Positions 45,721 through 55,322 are shown, numbered from the stretch's first letter. The stretch: 64,000 nucleotides of DNA from Pusillimonas sp. T7-7 (GCF_000209655.1 NC_015458.1:3100001-3164000); one strand, 5' to 3'. Translations and numbers: made by a program. Notes: generated from the letters alone by a model not told the origin.

Positions 45721-46911
45721 ATGAAATTTGATCAGTCGGGTGTCGATGCCTTGATGGAAATCACCAGCCGTCCCGAGCTCGTTTTTGTGCGTGGACAAGG
45801 TTCCTGGCTGGAAGATCACAATGGCAAGCGATATCTGGATTTTGTGCAAGGCTGGGCGGTCAACAGCCTGGGTCACTGTCCACCCGAGGTGGTTCGCGCC
45901 ATGGGCGCGCAGGCTGAACAACTGATCAATCCCTCGCCTGCCTTCTACAACCAGCCGGCAATGGATCTTGCTAAACGCCTGACGGGCGCATCGTGCTTTG
46001 ATCGGGTTTTCTTTACCAACAGCGGCGCCGAAGCCAACGAAGGCGCCATCAAGCTGGCGCGTAAATGGGGGCAGCTCAAGCGCAACGGCGCCTACAAGAT
46101 CATCACCTTCGATCACAGTTTCCACGGGCGTACGCTGGCGACCATGTCGGCATCGGGCAAGCCGGGCTGGGACAAAATATTCGCGCCTCAGGTCGACGGC
46201 TTCCCCAAGGCTGATCTGAACGATCTGGATTCGGTGCGTGCCTTGATCGACGACAAGACGGTGGCCATCATGCTTGAGCCCGTCCAGGGCGAGGCGGGAG
46301 TCATCCCGGCCACGGTGGAGTACATGCAGGGGCTGCGCAAGCTGGCCGATGAGCACGGCCTCTTGCTTATTGTCGATGAGGTGCAGACGGGCATGGGCCG
46401 TACCGGCACCTTGTTCGCCTATGAGCATTCAGGCATTACGCCTGACATCATGACGCTGGCCAAGGGAATAGGCGCCGGGGTGCCGTTGGGTGCGATGTGC
46501 GCGCGCGAAGAGGTATGCGTGTTTGCACACGGCGATCAGGGTGGCACCTATAACGGCAATCCGCTCATGGCGGCGGCAGGCATTGCTGTCTTTGATGCGA
46601 TCACCGCTCCCGGCTTTCTTGATGCCGTCAACGCCCGCTCGCAACAGCTGTCCGAGGGCCTGTTGGCCCTGTCGGCCAAATGGGGCATGAAGGGCGAGCG
46701 CGGCGTAGGCTTGCTGCGTGCCCTGATACTGGATCGCGACGATGGCGTCGACATGGTGAACATGGCACGCGACTGGGCGCCTGAAGGTTTGTTGCTGAAC
46801 GCACCGCGCCCTTCCTTGCTGCGCTTCATGCCGGCGTTGAACGTCACGGCCCAGGAAATCGATCAGATGCTGGGCCTGCTGGACGAGGTTGTGGCCAAGG
46901 TGCGTGCTTAG
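45721..46911 (+). CDS. argD: Acetylornithine aminotransferase family (ArgD-like)
   Basis: A 396-residue PLP-dependent class III aminotransferase. Motifs: FTNSGAEANEGAIKLARKWG, TFDHSFHGRTLATMSASGK, LLLIVDEVQTGMGRTGTLF and the PLP lysine in TLAKGIGAGVPLGAM (about residue 245). Length and sequence fit acetylornithine/succinyldiaminopimelate transaminase in arginine and lysine synthesis. Other omega-aminotransferase roles cannot be excluded because no arg genes are adjacent. AGGAAGCCAAA is its ribosome site. Confidence 0.9.
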   Translation: MKFDQSGVDALMEITSRPELVFVRGQGSWLEDHNGKRYLDFVQGWAVNSLGHCPPEVVRAMGAQAEQLINPSPAFYNQPAMDLAKRLTGASCFDRVFFTNSGAEANEGAIKLARKWGQLKRNGAYKIITFDHSFHGRTLATMSASGKPGWDKIFAPQVDGFPKADLNDLDSVRALIDDKTVAIMLEPVQGEAGVIPATVEYMQGLRKLADEHGLLLIVDEVQTGMGRTGTLFAYEHSGITPDIMTLAKGIGAGVPLGAMCAREEVCVFAHGDQGGTYNGNPLMAAAGIAVFDAITAPGFLDAVNARSQQLSEGLLALSAKWGMKGERGVGLLRALILDRDDGVDMVNMARDWAPEGLLLNAPRPSLLRFMPALNVTAQEIDQMLGLLDEVVAKVRA

Positions 46912-46971
46912 GGGTTGTTCGAGTTTTTGTTTTAGTAACGAGGTCTTGGTCCCTGGTGATACCGGGCCATA

Positions 46972-46997
46972 TGCTGCCGACGCGAACGTCGGCAGCA
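46972..46997. terminator. Hairpin between argD and the Bug gene
   Basis: TGCTGCCGACG (46972-46982) pairs perfectly with CGTCGGCAGCA (46987-46997) around a CGAA loop, three bases beyond the Bug stop on the minus strand and about 60 nt after argD. There is no T-run, but the stem is strong and sits between convergent genes. Confidence 0.72.
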
Positions 46998-47000
46998 TTG

Positions 47001-47966
47001 TTACCGCGCCGCAATTCCCGTTTCTTCGACGATCTGACTGTATTTGGCCATTTCGTCGGAGATAAATCCGGCAAACTCGGACGGGCCCATTGGGGTGGGC
47101 GTTAAACCTTTGTTTTCCAGCTCTTTCTGGAATTGCTCGTCTTGCAATATGGCAATGACGTCAGTGCTGATTTTCTGAGCAAGCTCATCGGGTAGGTCAT
47201 GGGGAGCAAATAGCCCAAACCAATTGGTTAGCTGCAGCCGAGGCATACCCAGTTCCACAGCGGTGGGTACATTGGGGAGTAAAGCTTCGCGTTTGTCGCC
47301 AGCTACCAGTAGAGGTTGTAGCTTGCCCGCCTGAATATTGCCCAGCAAAGGCGGTGTTGTCGCAAAAAACAGATCAATTTGACCCCCCACCAAGTCGGCG
47401 ACGGCTGGAGCGGTGCCTTTATAAGGAATATGAGTCAAAGGGAGGTCTGTCAATTTCTTCAAGAGTTCACCAGCCATGTGCTGCTGTCCACCTACGCCTG
47501 GCGAGCCGTAAGTTAGATGTGTTTGGGCAAACTTGCCAGACAATAGTTCGTCTATCTTCTTGATGTCCTGACTAGGTCCTGCTGCAAGGACGAGTGGCGC
47601 CGACGCGATTAGATTCAGTGGCGTTAGATCTGTGATCGGATCGTAGCGCATGTCTTTGAAGACGAGCTTGTTGATTGATACTTCTGGCGTATAGGCTAAC
47701 TGGAGCGTGTATCCGTCGGGAGCGGCCCTTACGACTTGTTCTGTGCCAATCATGCCGCTCGCGCCAGCCTTGTTTTCCACGACGATGGGCTGGCCCCATT
47801 TTTCGCTTAGGGCGTTGGCCAATAGCCGTGCGGTGATGTCAGTGGAGCCGCCGGGTGAATAGGCTACGACGAGTTTCACGGGTTTTTCCGGGTAGGCCGC
47901 ATGGACTCCGGGAGCGATACAGAACATGACCGATAATGCTAACAGGCCGAGAATTCGCGATGACAT
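47001..47966 (-). CDS. Bug-family (TctC-type) periplasmic solute receptor
   Basis: A 321-residue binding protein with signal peptide (LLALSVMFCIAPGVHA-AY) and the Bug hallmark PVKLVVAYSPGGSTDITARL; IPYKGTAPAVADLVGGQID follows. Like the one at 2.5 kb it has no adjacent tctAB. It lies 34 nt after a large metallophosphoesterase gene in the same orientation, so the two are probably one operon under the divergent IclR at 50.2 kb. Its ligand may be a phosphate ester or the acid moiety of one; that is inference. Confidence 0.9.
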   Translation of the reverse strand: MSSRILGLLALSVMFCIAPGVHAAYPEKPVKLVVAYSPGGSTDITARLLANALSEKWGQPIVVENKAGASGMIGTEQVVRAAPDGYTLQLAYTPEVSINKLVFKDMRYDPITDLTPLNLIASAPLVLAAGPSQDIKKIDELLSGKFAQTHLTYGSPGVGGQQHMAGELLKKLTDLPLTHIPYKGTAPAVADLVGGQIDLFFATTPPLLGNIQAGKLQPLLVAGDKREALLPNVPTAVELGMPRLQLTNWFGLFAPHDLPDELAQKISTDVIAILQDEQFQKELENKGLTPTPMGPSEFAGFISDEMAKYSQIVEETGIAAR

Positions 47967-48000
47967 GATGATCTCCTAACTGGTCAGAGGGGCTACGGTG

Positions 48001-50067
48001 TTAAGTTTTTGCCAGAATTATCAGTAACGGGTTGATGTCGGCATCCGGGGCGGATTCCCACATGCTGATCTGCTGGTCGCAACGGTGCTGTTCGCCCGAA
48101 AGCAAATCAATGATCAGAGTCTCTGGAGGAAGCTGGGCCAAGTGATCCAGAGCTTGGAGGGTGGACAGGTTTAGCAACTGATAACTGTTTTTGGTTGTAG
48201 AAAATTCCAGCACGTCATTGGATTGGCTGGAAGCTTTGGCAAGGCGCAGATTGTCAACTCCAGAGAGGGTAGACATAAGGATTGCGAACGCACGCGCCAT
48301 GGGACGAGGGTTGAACTGGCGGTCTATGAAGGCGTGTCGCGGGAAGTAGCCGCGGTCTACATCCATGAACGTGTCGTAAATGAATCGGATACCTGTGTAT
48401 TGGTGTGCAAGCAGAATGACTTTGGCAAGGTGGGCTACGTTGCTGACGTCTTCGGTACGCTCTGCTGCTATGTTGGGCCCGGCCATTTTCAGCGAGGCAA
48501 TGATCCGAGCTCCGGTTGCCTGACGAAAATCTTCCATCTGATGACATGCCTTGATCAGGTCATCTTGTAGTGTTATTCGTACTGTGATTCCGTCTATGGC
48601 TTCATCTTGCATGGCCTGTCTGATTTCGCCCTTATGTATTTCTAGCTCGTCCAGGCGAAAGCCGGCATGAACCATATGGCTGAAATGTTGGCCGTCATAT
48701 TGTGAAGGGTCGACAGTAAGCAGTTTGGAGTAGAAAATCTGCACGCCTTTACTCTGCCGAATTTCTCGCAGGCGAGGCTGTCCGGAATCGAAGGCTGTTT
48801 TGGTTAAGTTTGCTTCGAAGCCAATGACGCCCAGTGTATTTAGATTGTGTTCAAGTAACGCTGGTTTGGGCATGCCAAGTGTAGTGACAATATATTGATG
48901 CCCGATAGGGGCGAGTATTGCCATTCGGGAGCGGGGCTCGTCCTCTGTCAGATCGATGTCGGGAATCTTTGCGAGGCGACTTCCCATTTCCCATAAAGCC
49001 TGAAGAGGATAGTCGTTGCGCGCCCATTTGCGTCCGAATTCCTGTACACCACCGGTGGCGGTAATCTGCATGCTTTCCGACCAAGGGTGCCTGAGCTCTA
49101 CACCTACCGTATCGAGTGCCGCCACCTTCGGATGAGTAAGATAACGGGGTGTAGGGGGTATTGATTTCGCGGTGGCATCGGCATACTCGCCCAGGGTGCG
49201 AACGGAATAAGCGACGTGTCCGCTTTCGTAGAGATCGACAATAAAGTAGCCAAACTTGTGAACGTCGCTGCGGCCGAACTCTGAGGTTGGTGCAACGCGA
49301 TAGAACTCAGTGAAGTCGTGCCTCAGGAAGGCGGTCGATGGCAACATATAGAACTCTGCGCTTCCGACACAGTCGTACCAAAAGTTGTGTACGTGGCCGG
49401 CGAACACCGCTTCGACATTTTGACCTTCCATGAGAGTCAGCAGCCAACTGCGTCCAGGCTCATCTAGATTGTCGTAATTGCCCTTTTCGTTCCGCGAATA
49501 GATGTAGGGTGGATAATGCATGAACAGGAATACGCGCTGGTGCTGATCGCGAGCCTGTTGCAGTTCGTCTTCCAGCCATATTCGCTGCCGTGCTTCGTCT
49601 TCCAACCCTGAATTGATCAATAGGGAATTGATGAGAATGAAGCGCGTATCGCCTTCGTTAAAGGAAAAATAGTCTGGACCGAATGTGCGGCGATAGGTCT
49701 CAAGAAAATCGTCGCATACCTGTTCGGCGGGCATCCAGTCGATACGTTTATCGCCTACATCATGGTTGCCCGGAAGAAGATGTATGGGAACCTGTACAGG
49801 CTTGATGATATCTTTGAAGTGATTGGCCGCTTGCGCGAAAGTTGGCAAAGAGGGCACGGGATTGACAATATCGCCCAGATGAATCACGAAGCGGGGCTGT
49901 GGATCCATGGCGGCTATATCCAGAAAGACATGCCGGGCACGGGCATTGGCGAGCTTATTTGTTTGGTAAGGAGAACTGGAAATGTTTTCCTCTTGGTTTA
50001 TATGCGTGTCCGCGACAACTACAAACGAAAAGAGCTTTTTCCCCCTGGGGCATAAATTGGAAGACAT
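48001..50067 (-). CDS. Calcineurin-like metallophosphoesterase with large unassigned C-terminal region
   Basis: A 688-residue protein without signal peptide or membrane segment. The N-terminal 230 residues carry all dimetal phosphoesterase motifs: D20-x-H22, GDIV with D66, GNHD with N101/H102, HYPPY with H184 and GHVH with H225/H227, like 3',5'-cyclic nucleotide and glycerophosphodiester phosphodiesterases. Residues of about 330-688 match nothing I recognise; blocks such as MVHAGFRLDELEIHKGEIRQ and IRFIYDTFMDVDRGYF hint at a TIM-barrel-like sugar- or ester-active domain. It precedes a Bug receptor in an apparent operon. Activity on a diester is inferred. Confidence 0.85.
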   Translation of the reverse strand: MSSNLCPRGKKLFSFVVVADTHINQEENISSSPYQTNKLANARARHVFLDIAAMDPQPRFVIHLGDIVNPVPSLPTFAQAANHFKDIIKPVQVPIHLLPGNHDVGDKRIDWMPAEQVCDDFLETYRRTFGPDYFSFNEGDTRFILINSLLINSGLEDEARQRIWLEDELQQARDQHQRVFLFMHYPPYIYSRNEKGNYDNLDEPGRSWLLTLMEGQNVEAVFAGHVHNFWYDCVGSAEFYMLPSTAFLRHDFTEFYRVAPTSEFGRSDVHKFGYFIVDLYESGHVAYSVRTLGEYADATAKSIPPTPRYLTHPKVAALDTVGVELRHPWSESMQITATGGVQEFGRKWARNDYPLQALWEMGSRLAKIPDIDLTEDEPRSRMAILAPIGHQYIVTTLGMPKPALLEHNLNTLGVIGFEANLTKTAFDSGQPRLREIRQSKGVQIFYSKLLTVDPSQYDGQHFSHMVHAGFRLDELEIHKGEIRQAMQDEAIDGITVRITLQDDLIKACHQMEDFRQATGARIIASLKMAGPNIAAERTEDVSNVAHLAKVILLAHQYTGIRFIYDTFMDVDRGYFPRHAFIDRQFNPRPMARAFAILMSTLSGVDNLRLAKASSQSNDVLEFSTTKNSYQLLNLSTLQALDHLAQLPPETLIIDLLSGEQHRCDQQISMWESAPDADINPLLIILAKT

Positions 50068-50174
50068 AATATTGATCTCAGTAATTCAAATAAATGGAAT
50101 TAATGTATAATAAATAGAATTGATTATTGTTTTTTTGCGGTTTGCCTGTCAAGTGAGGGCAGACCCTAGCTTCT
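50068..50174. promoter_or_regulatory. Divergent phosphoesterase/IclR promoter with direct repeats
   Basis: This AT-rich 107-bp interval has ATAAATGGAATTAAT at 50090-50104 and ATAAATAGAATTGAT at 50110-50124, 13 of 15 identical and exactly 20 bp apart. ATTC (50084-50087) and GAAT (50097-50100) also form an imperfect palindrome. These are candidate IclR-binding sites controlling both genes. Confidence 0.55.
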
Positions 50175-50993
50175 ATGCGACCTGATAAAAACGCCGAGGG
50201 CGCCGATACCCTGGATCTGGCACAGCTTCAACAGCATCCCCAGTACGCGTCGACGCTGGCCAACGGCTTAGCCGTGCTTGGATGCTTTGCCGGTGGAGCC
50301 CTTGCTCTGGGCAATAAAGACATTGCGGAACAGCTCAATATGGCTCGTCCCACGGTATCGCGCTTGACGTTTACGCTCGTTGGATTGGGATACTTGCGCC
50401 GCAACCCCAGAACCAGCAAATACTCTTTAGGGCCGGCAGTCTTGTCGCTGGGCTATCCCCTGTTATCACAACTACTCATCCGCCAAGTTGGTGCGGCGCA
50501 GATGCTCAAATTGTCCAGTTATGCGCAGGGGCCGGTATCAGTTGGTATGCGCGACCGCATGCAAGTGGTTTACGTGGAAACCATACATAGTCGAGAAACC
50601 AATGAAACTCGGCCGGGAATAGGTTCTACCCGACCGTTGCTACGAACGGCAATGGGGCGTGCGGTTTTGTTTGGACTACCGCAGACGGAACGAGATATGG
50701 TGCTGAAACAGTTGCAACGCCACGAGCCTGGAGAATGGCAAGAGAACAAGGAAGGCCTGGAGTCGGCTTTCGCAGAGATTAAGCGTAGCGGTTTCTGTGT
50801 GGTGAGGGGGGCGTGGCGCTCCACGCTGGCAGCGGTGGCCGTACCCATGCAGCAACCCGTCAATGGCATGCACTTGGCCTTTAATCTGACGGTATCCAGT
50901 TTTTCAACAACAGATGATGTCTTGCAACATGATCTGGGGCCTCGCTTGCTAAGTTTGGTTCATAATATCGAAGACATGATGGGCGGTAGATAA
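50175..50993 (+). CDS. IclR-family transcriptional regulator
   Basis: A 272-residue regulator with an N-terminal winged HTH (GNKDIAEQLNMARPTVSRLT, about residues 52-71; GYLRRNPRTSKYSLGPAVLS) and a C-terminal ligand domain containing RPLLRTAMGRAVLFGLPQ and RGAWRSTLAAVAVPM. It diverges from the phosphoesterase-Bug genes and is their likely regulator. It differs clearly in sequence from the IclR at 3.6 kb. Confidence 0.88.
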   Translation: MRPDKNAEGADTLDLAQLQQHPQYASTLANGLAVLGCFAGGALALGNKDIAEQLNMARPTVSRLTFTLVGLGYLRRNPRTSKYSLGPAVLSLGYPLLSQLLIRQVGAAQMLKLSSYAQGPVSVGMRDRMQVVYVETIHSRETNETRPGIGSTRPLLRTAMGRAVLFGLPQTERDMVLKQLQRHEPGEWQENKEGLESAFAEIKRSGFCVVRGAWRSTLAAVAVPMQQPVNGMHLAFNLTVSSFSTTDDVLQHDLGPRLLSLVHNIEDMMGGR

Positions 50994-51050
50994 AGTCCGC
51001 TGAAATCAGCTTCCATCTTTGCGTTGATTGAAAGTTTGATCCGAAAATAA

Positions 51051-51083
51051 AAGGCCCGAAGCCGGGATACGGCTTCGGGCCTT
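51051..51083 (-). terminator. Terminator of glcB (bidirectional)
   Basis: AAGGCCCGAAGCC (51051-51063) pairs perfectly with GGCTTCGGGCCTT (51071-51083) around a 7-nt loop. On the minus strand the stem is followed by TTATTTTCGG. It lies between the convergent IclR and glcB genes. Confidence 0.88.
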
Positions 51084-51107
51084 GTACGTAGAGCGTCTTG
51101 TTGGCGC

Positions 51108-53267
51108 TTACTTCGCCTTCACTGCTTGCCGCCATTGATGCAGCAAGGGCTCGGTGTAACCGTTGGGTTGTTCCAGACCCTTGAAGACCAGATCGCAGGC
51201 TGCCTTATAGGCCATTGAAGTATCGAAGTGACCGGCCATGGGTTGGTACAAGGGGTCGCCGGCGTTCTGGCTGTCGACCACGGCGGCCATGCGTTCCATG
51301 GTTTCCTGCACCTGCTCTTTGCTGACCACGCCGTGGCGCAGCCAGTTGGCCATGTGTTGGCTGGAAATACGCAAGGTTGCGCGATCTTCCATCAACCCTA
51401 CGTCGTGAATGTCGGGTACTTTGGAGCAACCTATGCCCTGGTCCACCCAGCGCACCACATAACCCAGTATGCCCTGGGCGTTGTTGTCGAGCTCTTCCTG
51501 GATTTCCTGGGCCGACCAGTTGGTGTCGGTGGCGACGGGAATGGTAAGCAGCTTGTCGAGCAGCGGCTCGGACTTGCCTTCCATGCCCTGCTGGACTTCC
51601 TGCACATCGACTTGATGGTAGTGCAAGGCATGCAGGGTAGCCGCTGTGGGCGAAGGAACCCAGGCGGTATTGCCGCCGGCCTTGAGGTGGCCGATTTTCT
51701 GCACCAGCATGTCGGCCATCAAGTCGGGCATGGCCCACATGCCTTTGCCTATCTGTGCCTGGCCGCGCAGGCCGCATTCCAGGCCGGTCTGCACGTTATT
51801 GCGCTCATAAGCGTCGATCCAGGCGCTACGCTTCATGTCGCCCTTGCGGACCATGGGGCCGGCCTCCATCGAGGTGTGCATTTCGTCGCCGGTGCGATCC
51901 AGGAAGCCGGTATTGATGAAGGCAACGCGTTCGCGCGCAGCGGCTATGCAGGCTTTGAGGTTGGCGCTGGTGCGGCGCTCTTCATCCATGATGCCCATTT
52001 TAATGGTGTTGGGCTCCAGGCCCAGCAAGGCTTCGGTGCGTGTGAACAGCTCGGTGGCGAAAGCGACTTCGTCGGGGCCATGCATTTTGGGCTTGACGAT
52101 GTAGATGGAGCCCGAGCGCGAGTTGCCTTGTTTTTTCAGGTCGTGGATGGCGATCAGCGATGTGAAGACCGCATCGAGGATGCCTTCGGGTATTTCATTG
52201 CCCGCTTCGTCGAGGATGGCCGGATTGGTCATCAGGTGGCCGACGTTGCGGATGAACATCAGGGAGCGGCCATGCAGCGACTGAGGCTGGCCGTTCAGGT
52301 CGGTGTACTGGCGATCGGGATTCAGCGTGCGGGTGAAGGTCTTGCCGTCCTTGCTGACCTCTTCGGCCAGGCTGCCGTTCATCAGACCGAGCCAGTTGCG
52401 ATAGGCGCTGACTTTGTCTTCGGCGTCGACGGCGGCGATGGAGTCTTCGCAGTCCATGATGGTGGTGATGGCGGCCTCAAGCACCACATCTTTGATGCCG
52501 GCTTGGTCTTGCCCGCCGATGGGGTGATTGCTGTCGATCTGGATTTCGAAATGCAGGCCGTTGTGCTTGAAGACCAGCGCTTCAGGCTTGGCGGCATCGC
52601 CTCGATAGCCCAGAAAGAGCGCAGCATCAGCCAGTGTGGTTTCCTGCCCGTTGTCCAGGCCGACCTGCAGTTTGCCCTTATTCACGGCATAGGACTTGGC
52701 CTGGCTATGCGAGCCGGAGGCCAGAGGGATGCTTTCATCCAGAAAGGCGCGGGCAAAGGCGATGACTTTGTCACCGCGTTTGGGGTTGTAGCCGCCGGCC
52801 CGGGTGGCACCGTCTTCTTCGGAAATGGCGTCTGTGCCATAAAGGGCGTCGTACAGGCTGCCCCAGCGTGCGTTGGCGGCGTTAAGCGCGTAGCGTGCGT
52901 TGGTAATGGGTACGACCAGTTGCGGGCCGGCTTGCTGGGTGATTTCGGTGTCGACCTTGCTGGTCTTGACGGCGACGCTGGCGGGAGCGTTTTTCAGGTA
53001 ACCGATCTCGCGCAGGAAATCCTGGTAGGCGTTGCTATTTTTGATGGGGCCGGGGTTCTGGCGGTACCAGTTGTTCAGCTCGGCCTGCAGGCGATCACGC
53101 TCGGCCAGTAATTGACGATTCTTGGGCGCCAGGTCGTGTACCAGCTGGTCGAACCCCGACCAGAAGGCGGCGGCGTCCAGGCCGGTGCCGGGCAGGGCTT
53201 CTTCCTGGATGAATCGATACAGTTCAGTCGCAACCTGCAACCGGTTGCTTGTAGTGCGCTCGCTCAT
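51108..53267 (-). CDS. glcB: Malate synthase G
   Basis: A 719-residue monomeric malate synthase that condenses glyoxylate and acetyl-CoA to malate. Recognisable segments are [60 protein letters not shown] and [20 protein letters not shown]. The ATG at 53267 ([13 protein letters not shown]) has an AAAGGACC ribosome site; the longer open frame to 53369 is discarded. A LysR gene diverges upstream. It could use glyoxylate made by AllA (61.8 kb). Confidence 0.96.
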   Translation of the reverse strand: MSERTTSNRLQVATELYRFIQEEALPGTGLDAAAFWSGFDQLVHDLAPKNRQLLAERDRLQAELNNWYRQNPGPIKNSNAYQDFLREIGYLKNAPASVAVKTSKVDTEITQQAGPQLVVPITNARYALNAANARWGSLYDALYGTDAISEEDGATRAGGYNPKRGDKVIAFARAFLDESIPLASGSHSQAKSYAVNKGKLQVGLDNGQETTLADAALFLGYRGDAAKPEALVFKHNGLHFEIQIDSNHPIGGQDQAGIKDVVLEAAITTIMDCEDSIAAVDAEDKVSAYRNWLGLMNGSLAEEVSKDGKTFTRTLNPDRQYTDLNGQPQSLHGRSLMFIRNVGHLMTNPAILDEAGNEIPEGILDAVFTSLIAIHDLKKQGNSRSGSIYIVKPKMHGPDEVAFATELFTRTEALLGLEPNTIKMGIMDEERRTSANLKACIAAARERVAFINTGFLDRTGDEMHTSMEAGPMVRKGDMKRSAWIDAYERNNVQTGLECGLRGQAQIGKGMWAMPDLMADMLVQKIGHLKAGGNTAWVPSPTAATLHALHYHQVDVQEVQQGMEGKSEPLLDKLLTIPVATDTNWSAQEIQEELDNNAQGILGYVVRWVDQGIGCSKVPDIHDVGLMEDRATLRISSQHMANWLRHGVVSKEQVQETMERMAAVVDSQNAGDPLYQPMAGHFDTSMAYKAACDLVFKGLEQPNGYTEPLLHQWRQAVKAK

Positions 53268-53377
53268 GATGGTCCTTTGAATGATGGAATGAGGGGCCGG
53301 CGGGCGTGGCACGCCGTGATGACTATAAGGATAGAGAAAAAACAGGCTGAGTTGAATGCTATGATTCATCCTTACTA

Positions 53378-53396
53378 TCGATACTTTTAGTATCGA
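53378..53396. promoter_or_regulatory. Palindrome in the glcB/LysR intergenic region
   Basis: TCGATACT-TTT-AGTATCGA is an 8-bp inverted repeat with a 3-bp centre, containing the T-N11-A pattern favoured by LysR regulators. It lies 76 bp before the LysR gene and about 110 bp before glcB, a plausible shared operator. Confidence 0.6.
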
Positions 53397-53471
53397 ATGG
53401 CTGGGTTTCAGCGGGAAATTCGCTGGTTTTTTTGCAGCGCCGTCCTTTTAGAACCTAAATAAAGGTATGGA

Positions 53472-54389
53472 ATGGATCGTTATACCGCCTTACGCAGTTT
53501 CGCCCTGATTGCCGAGAAGGGCAGCTTTGCCGCTGCCGCGCTGATCGAGGGGGTGACGCCCGTGGTCATGGGCCGTCGGCTGACCGCGCTGGAGCGTCGT
53601 CTGGGCGTGCAGCTGATGCACCGTTCCACACGTGGGCTGACCCTGACGGACTTGGGCGAGCAGTTTCTGGAAAGTTGTCAGCAGTTGCTGCAAGACTTTG
53701 ATGCCGCCGAAGACAATATCAGCATAGGCCGTCATTCGGTGCGCGGGCATCTGGCTGTGGCGGCACCAGCCGCCTTTGGCCGCAAGCATGTCGCCCCGCA
53801 TGCCGCGGCCTTTCGCGCCAAGCATCCCGAGTTGCACCTGTCGTTCAATCTGACTGACAGCGTGGAAGACTTGGTGCGCGAAGGGTATGACATGGCCATA
53901 CGCGTTGGCGAAGTCACCGACCCCAATTACGTGGCCTTGCACTTGTTTCCGAATCGACGGGTCGTGTGTGGCACGCCCGGTTATTTCGACCAACATGGTG
54001 TGCCACGCATTCCCGAGGACCTGGCGCGGCATAACTGCCTGGCCTTCAATTTGCAGGGTGGACAGCAACGCGGCTGGGTCTTTGTCCGCAACGGCAAGCC
54101 TTTTGCCGTCAGGGTTGAGGGAGATCTGTCTTGCAACGATGGCGAGTTGCTGCACGGCTGGGTGAAGCAGAGCCTGGGCATTGGCTGGCGGTCGACCTGG
54201 GAAATACAGGCGGACCTCAAGCAAGGCGCCTTGATGACGGTGCTGGATGACTTCGCCTTGCCCGACTATGACATACAGGCCGTGTATCCCCAGCAGCGCT
54301 ATCTGCCCGCCAAGGTCCGTCACTTCATTGATTACCTGCGCGACATCTACAACCGCCCCGGCTATTGGGACGAGAGCCCGGGCGCGTGA
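53472..54389 (+). CDS. LysR-family transcriptional regulator
   Basis: A 305-residue LTTR. The HTH (about residues 1-60) reads RTALRSFALIAEKGSFAAAA-like MDRYTALRSFALIAEKGSF, with ALERRLGVQLMHRSTRGLTL completing the wing; the effector domain includes GHLAVAAPAAFGRKHVAPHA. It belongs to the CrgA/DsdC-like group that lacks the usual acidic ligand pocket markers I know. It diverges from glcB and is the likely controller of malate synthase, presumably sensing glycolate, glyoxylate or a related acid (inference). Confidence 0.88.
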   Translation: MDRYTALRSFALIAEKGSFAAAALIEGVTPVVMGRRLTALERRLGVQLMHRSTRGLTLTDLGEQFLESCQQLLQDFDAAEDNISIGRHSVRGHLAVAAPAAFGRKHVAPHAAAFRAKHPELHLSFNLTDSVEDLVREGYDMAIRVGEVTDPNYVALHLFPNRRVVCGTPGYFDQHGVPRIPEDLARHNCLAFNLQGGQQRGWVFVRNGKPFAVRVEGDLSCNDGELLHGWVKQSLGIGWRSTWEIQADLKQGALMTVLDDFALPDYDIQAVYPQQRYLPAKVRHFIDYLRDIYNRPGYWDESPGA

Positions 54390-54437
54390 ACGGCGAGTCA
54401 GATAGCGGCTGCAGGGAGGCGGCCGCCGCCGTACGGC

Positions 54438-55178
54438 TCAGTCCGCGAAAATCGTCTCGAAGTCTGGCGCCGCCTGGAGTTCGCCATCCAGATCGAGTGT
54501 GTGCTCGATATGCAGAAGGTGATTGAGCATGTGCTGCCTGGCTCCTTCCGCATCGCGGGCCTCGATCAGGTCGACCAGATCCGTGTGTTCGCTCTGGGGG
54601 CAGGCAGGTGCGGTCGGCTTGTCGTACAGCGTGATGATCAGGCAGGTGAGGGCGGTCAGTTCACGAATCACGCGCTTCAGAATACCGCTGGACACCATGT
54701 CGACCAGATGGATGTGGAATTCACCGGATAGTCGGATGATGCTGCGCAGGTCACCCGTTTGGCGGGCGTGCTGCTCTTTGGCGATATGGTCGCGCAGCAC
54801 TGCGATGTTCCCGGGCGTTGCCTGGTGGCATAGCTTGGCCACCAGCGAAGGCTCAAGCAGGCGGCGGGCCTCGAACATTTCTCGAGCCTCCTCGACGGTC
54901 GGCCGGGCCACGTAGGCGCCACGATTCGGGATCAAGGTCACGACCTGCTCGTGCGCCAGCCGAGCCAGCACCTGCCGGATCTTGGCTCGACTCACTCCCG
55001 TCACTTCGGCCAGGCGTTCCTCGGCCAACTTGGCGCCCGGCAGCAGGCGGCGCTCAAGAATCCCGGTCTGAATGCGCTGATAAATGGCCTCGCCGTCCAT
55101 CTTTGACTTCACCGCTTTTGAGCGAGTGGCCTGCTTCACATTATCTGAGCACATGTCGAAAGTGACCGAAATAAACAT
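54438..55178 (-). CDS. GntR-family regulator, FCD (FadR) subfamily
   Basis: A 246-residue regulator. The N-terminal winged HTH (GAKLAEERLAEVTGVSRAKI, then RQVLARLAHEQVVTLIPNRG) is joined to a helical FCD ligand domain with metal-type residues in GEFHIHLVDM and HLLHIEHTLD. The start could be ATG 55178 or 55154. It lies 144 nt downstream of the isomerase-like gene in the same orientation and probably controls the TRAP/hydantoinase cluster. A palindrome TGTAC-GT-GTACA sits 48 bp upstream. Confidence 0.88.
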   Translation of the reverse strand: MFISVTFDMCSDNVKQATRSKAVKSKMDGEAIYQRIQTGILERRLLPGAKLAEERLAEVTGVSRAKIRQVLARLAHEQVVTLIPNRGAYVARPTVEEAREMFEARRLLEPSLVAKLCHQATPGNIAVLRDHIAKEQHARQTGDLRSIIRLSGEFHIHLVDMVSSGILKRVIRELTALTCLIITLYDKPTAPACPQSEHTDLVDLIEARDAEGARQHMLNHLLHIEHTLDLDGELQAAPDFETIFAD

Positions 55179-55225
55179 TAAATTGTGGGTTGATGGCGCA
55201 CATCAAGGCAACCATCATAAATTAT

Positions 55226-55237
55226 TGTACGTGTACA
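55226..55237. promoter_or_regulatory. Candidate GntR operator
   Basis: TGTAC-GT-GTACA is a perfect 5-bp inverted repeat with a 2-bp centre, upstream of the GntR gene. A related TTGT-CT-ACAA lies at 59250-59259 between the divergent TRAP and hydantoinase genes. Both suit the short GT..AC palindromes bound by FCD regulators. Confidence 0.5.
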
Positions 55238-55322
55238 GATAAAACGCCGTCATGGCATAGACACGGCATGCGACCCACCCGGGCCGCATCCGTCCGTCTG
55301 GACTCCTGCCGAGGCAATGACA

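Noticed and set aside
47000..51000. Horizontally acquired island around the phosphoesterase locus
   Set aside because: The region looks somewhat less GC-rich, but no integrase, tRNA, direct repeats or transposase marks a boundary.
51228..53111. A 627-codon open frame on the plus strand opposite glcB
   Set aside because: Malate synthase G accounts for the coding signal; the antisense product is low-complexity Gly/Val/His-rich without recognisable domains.
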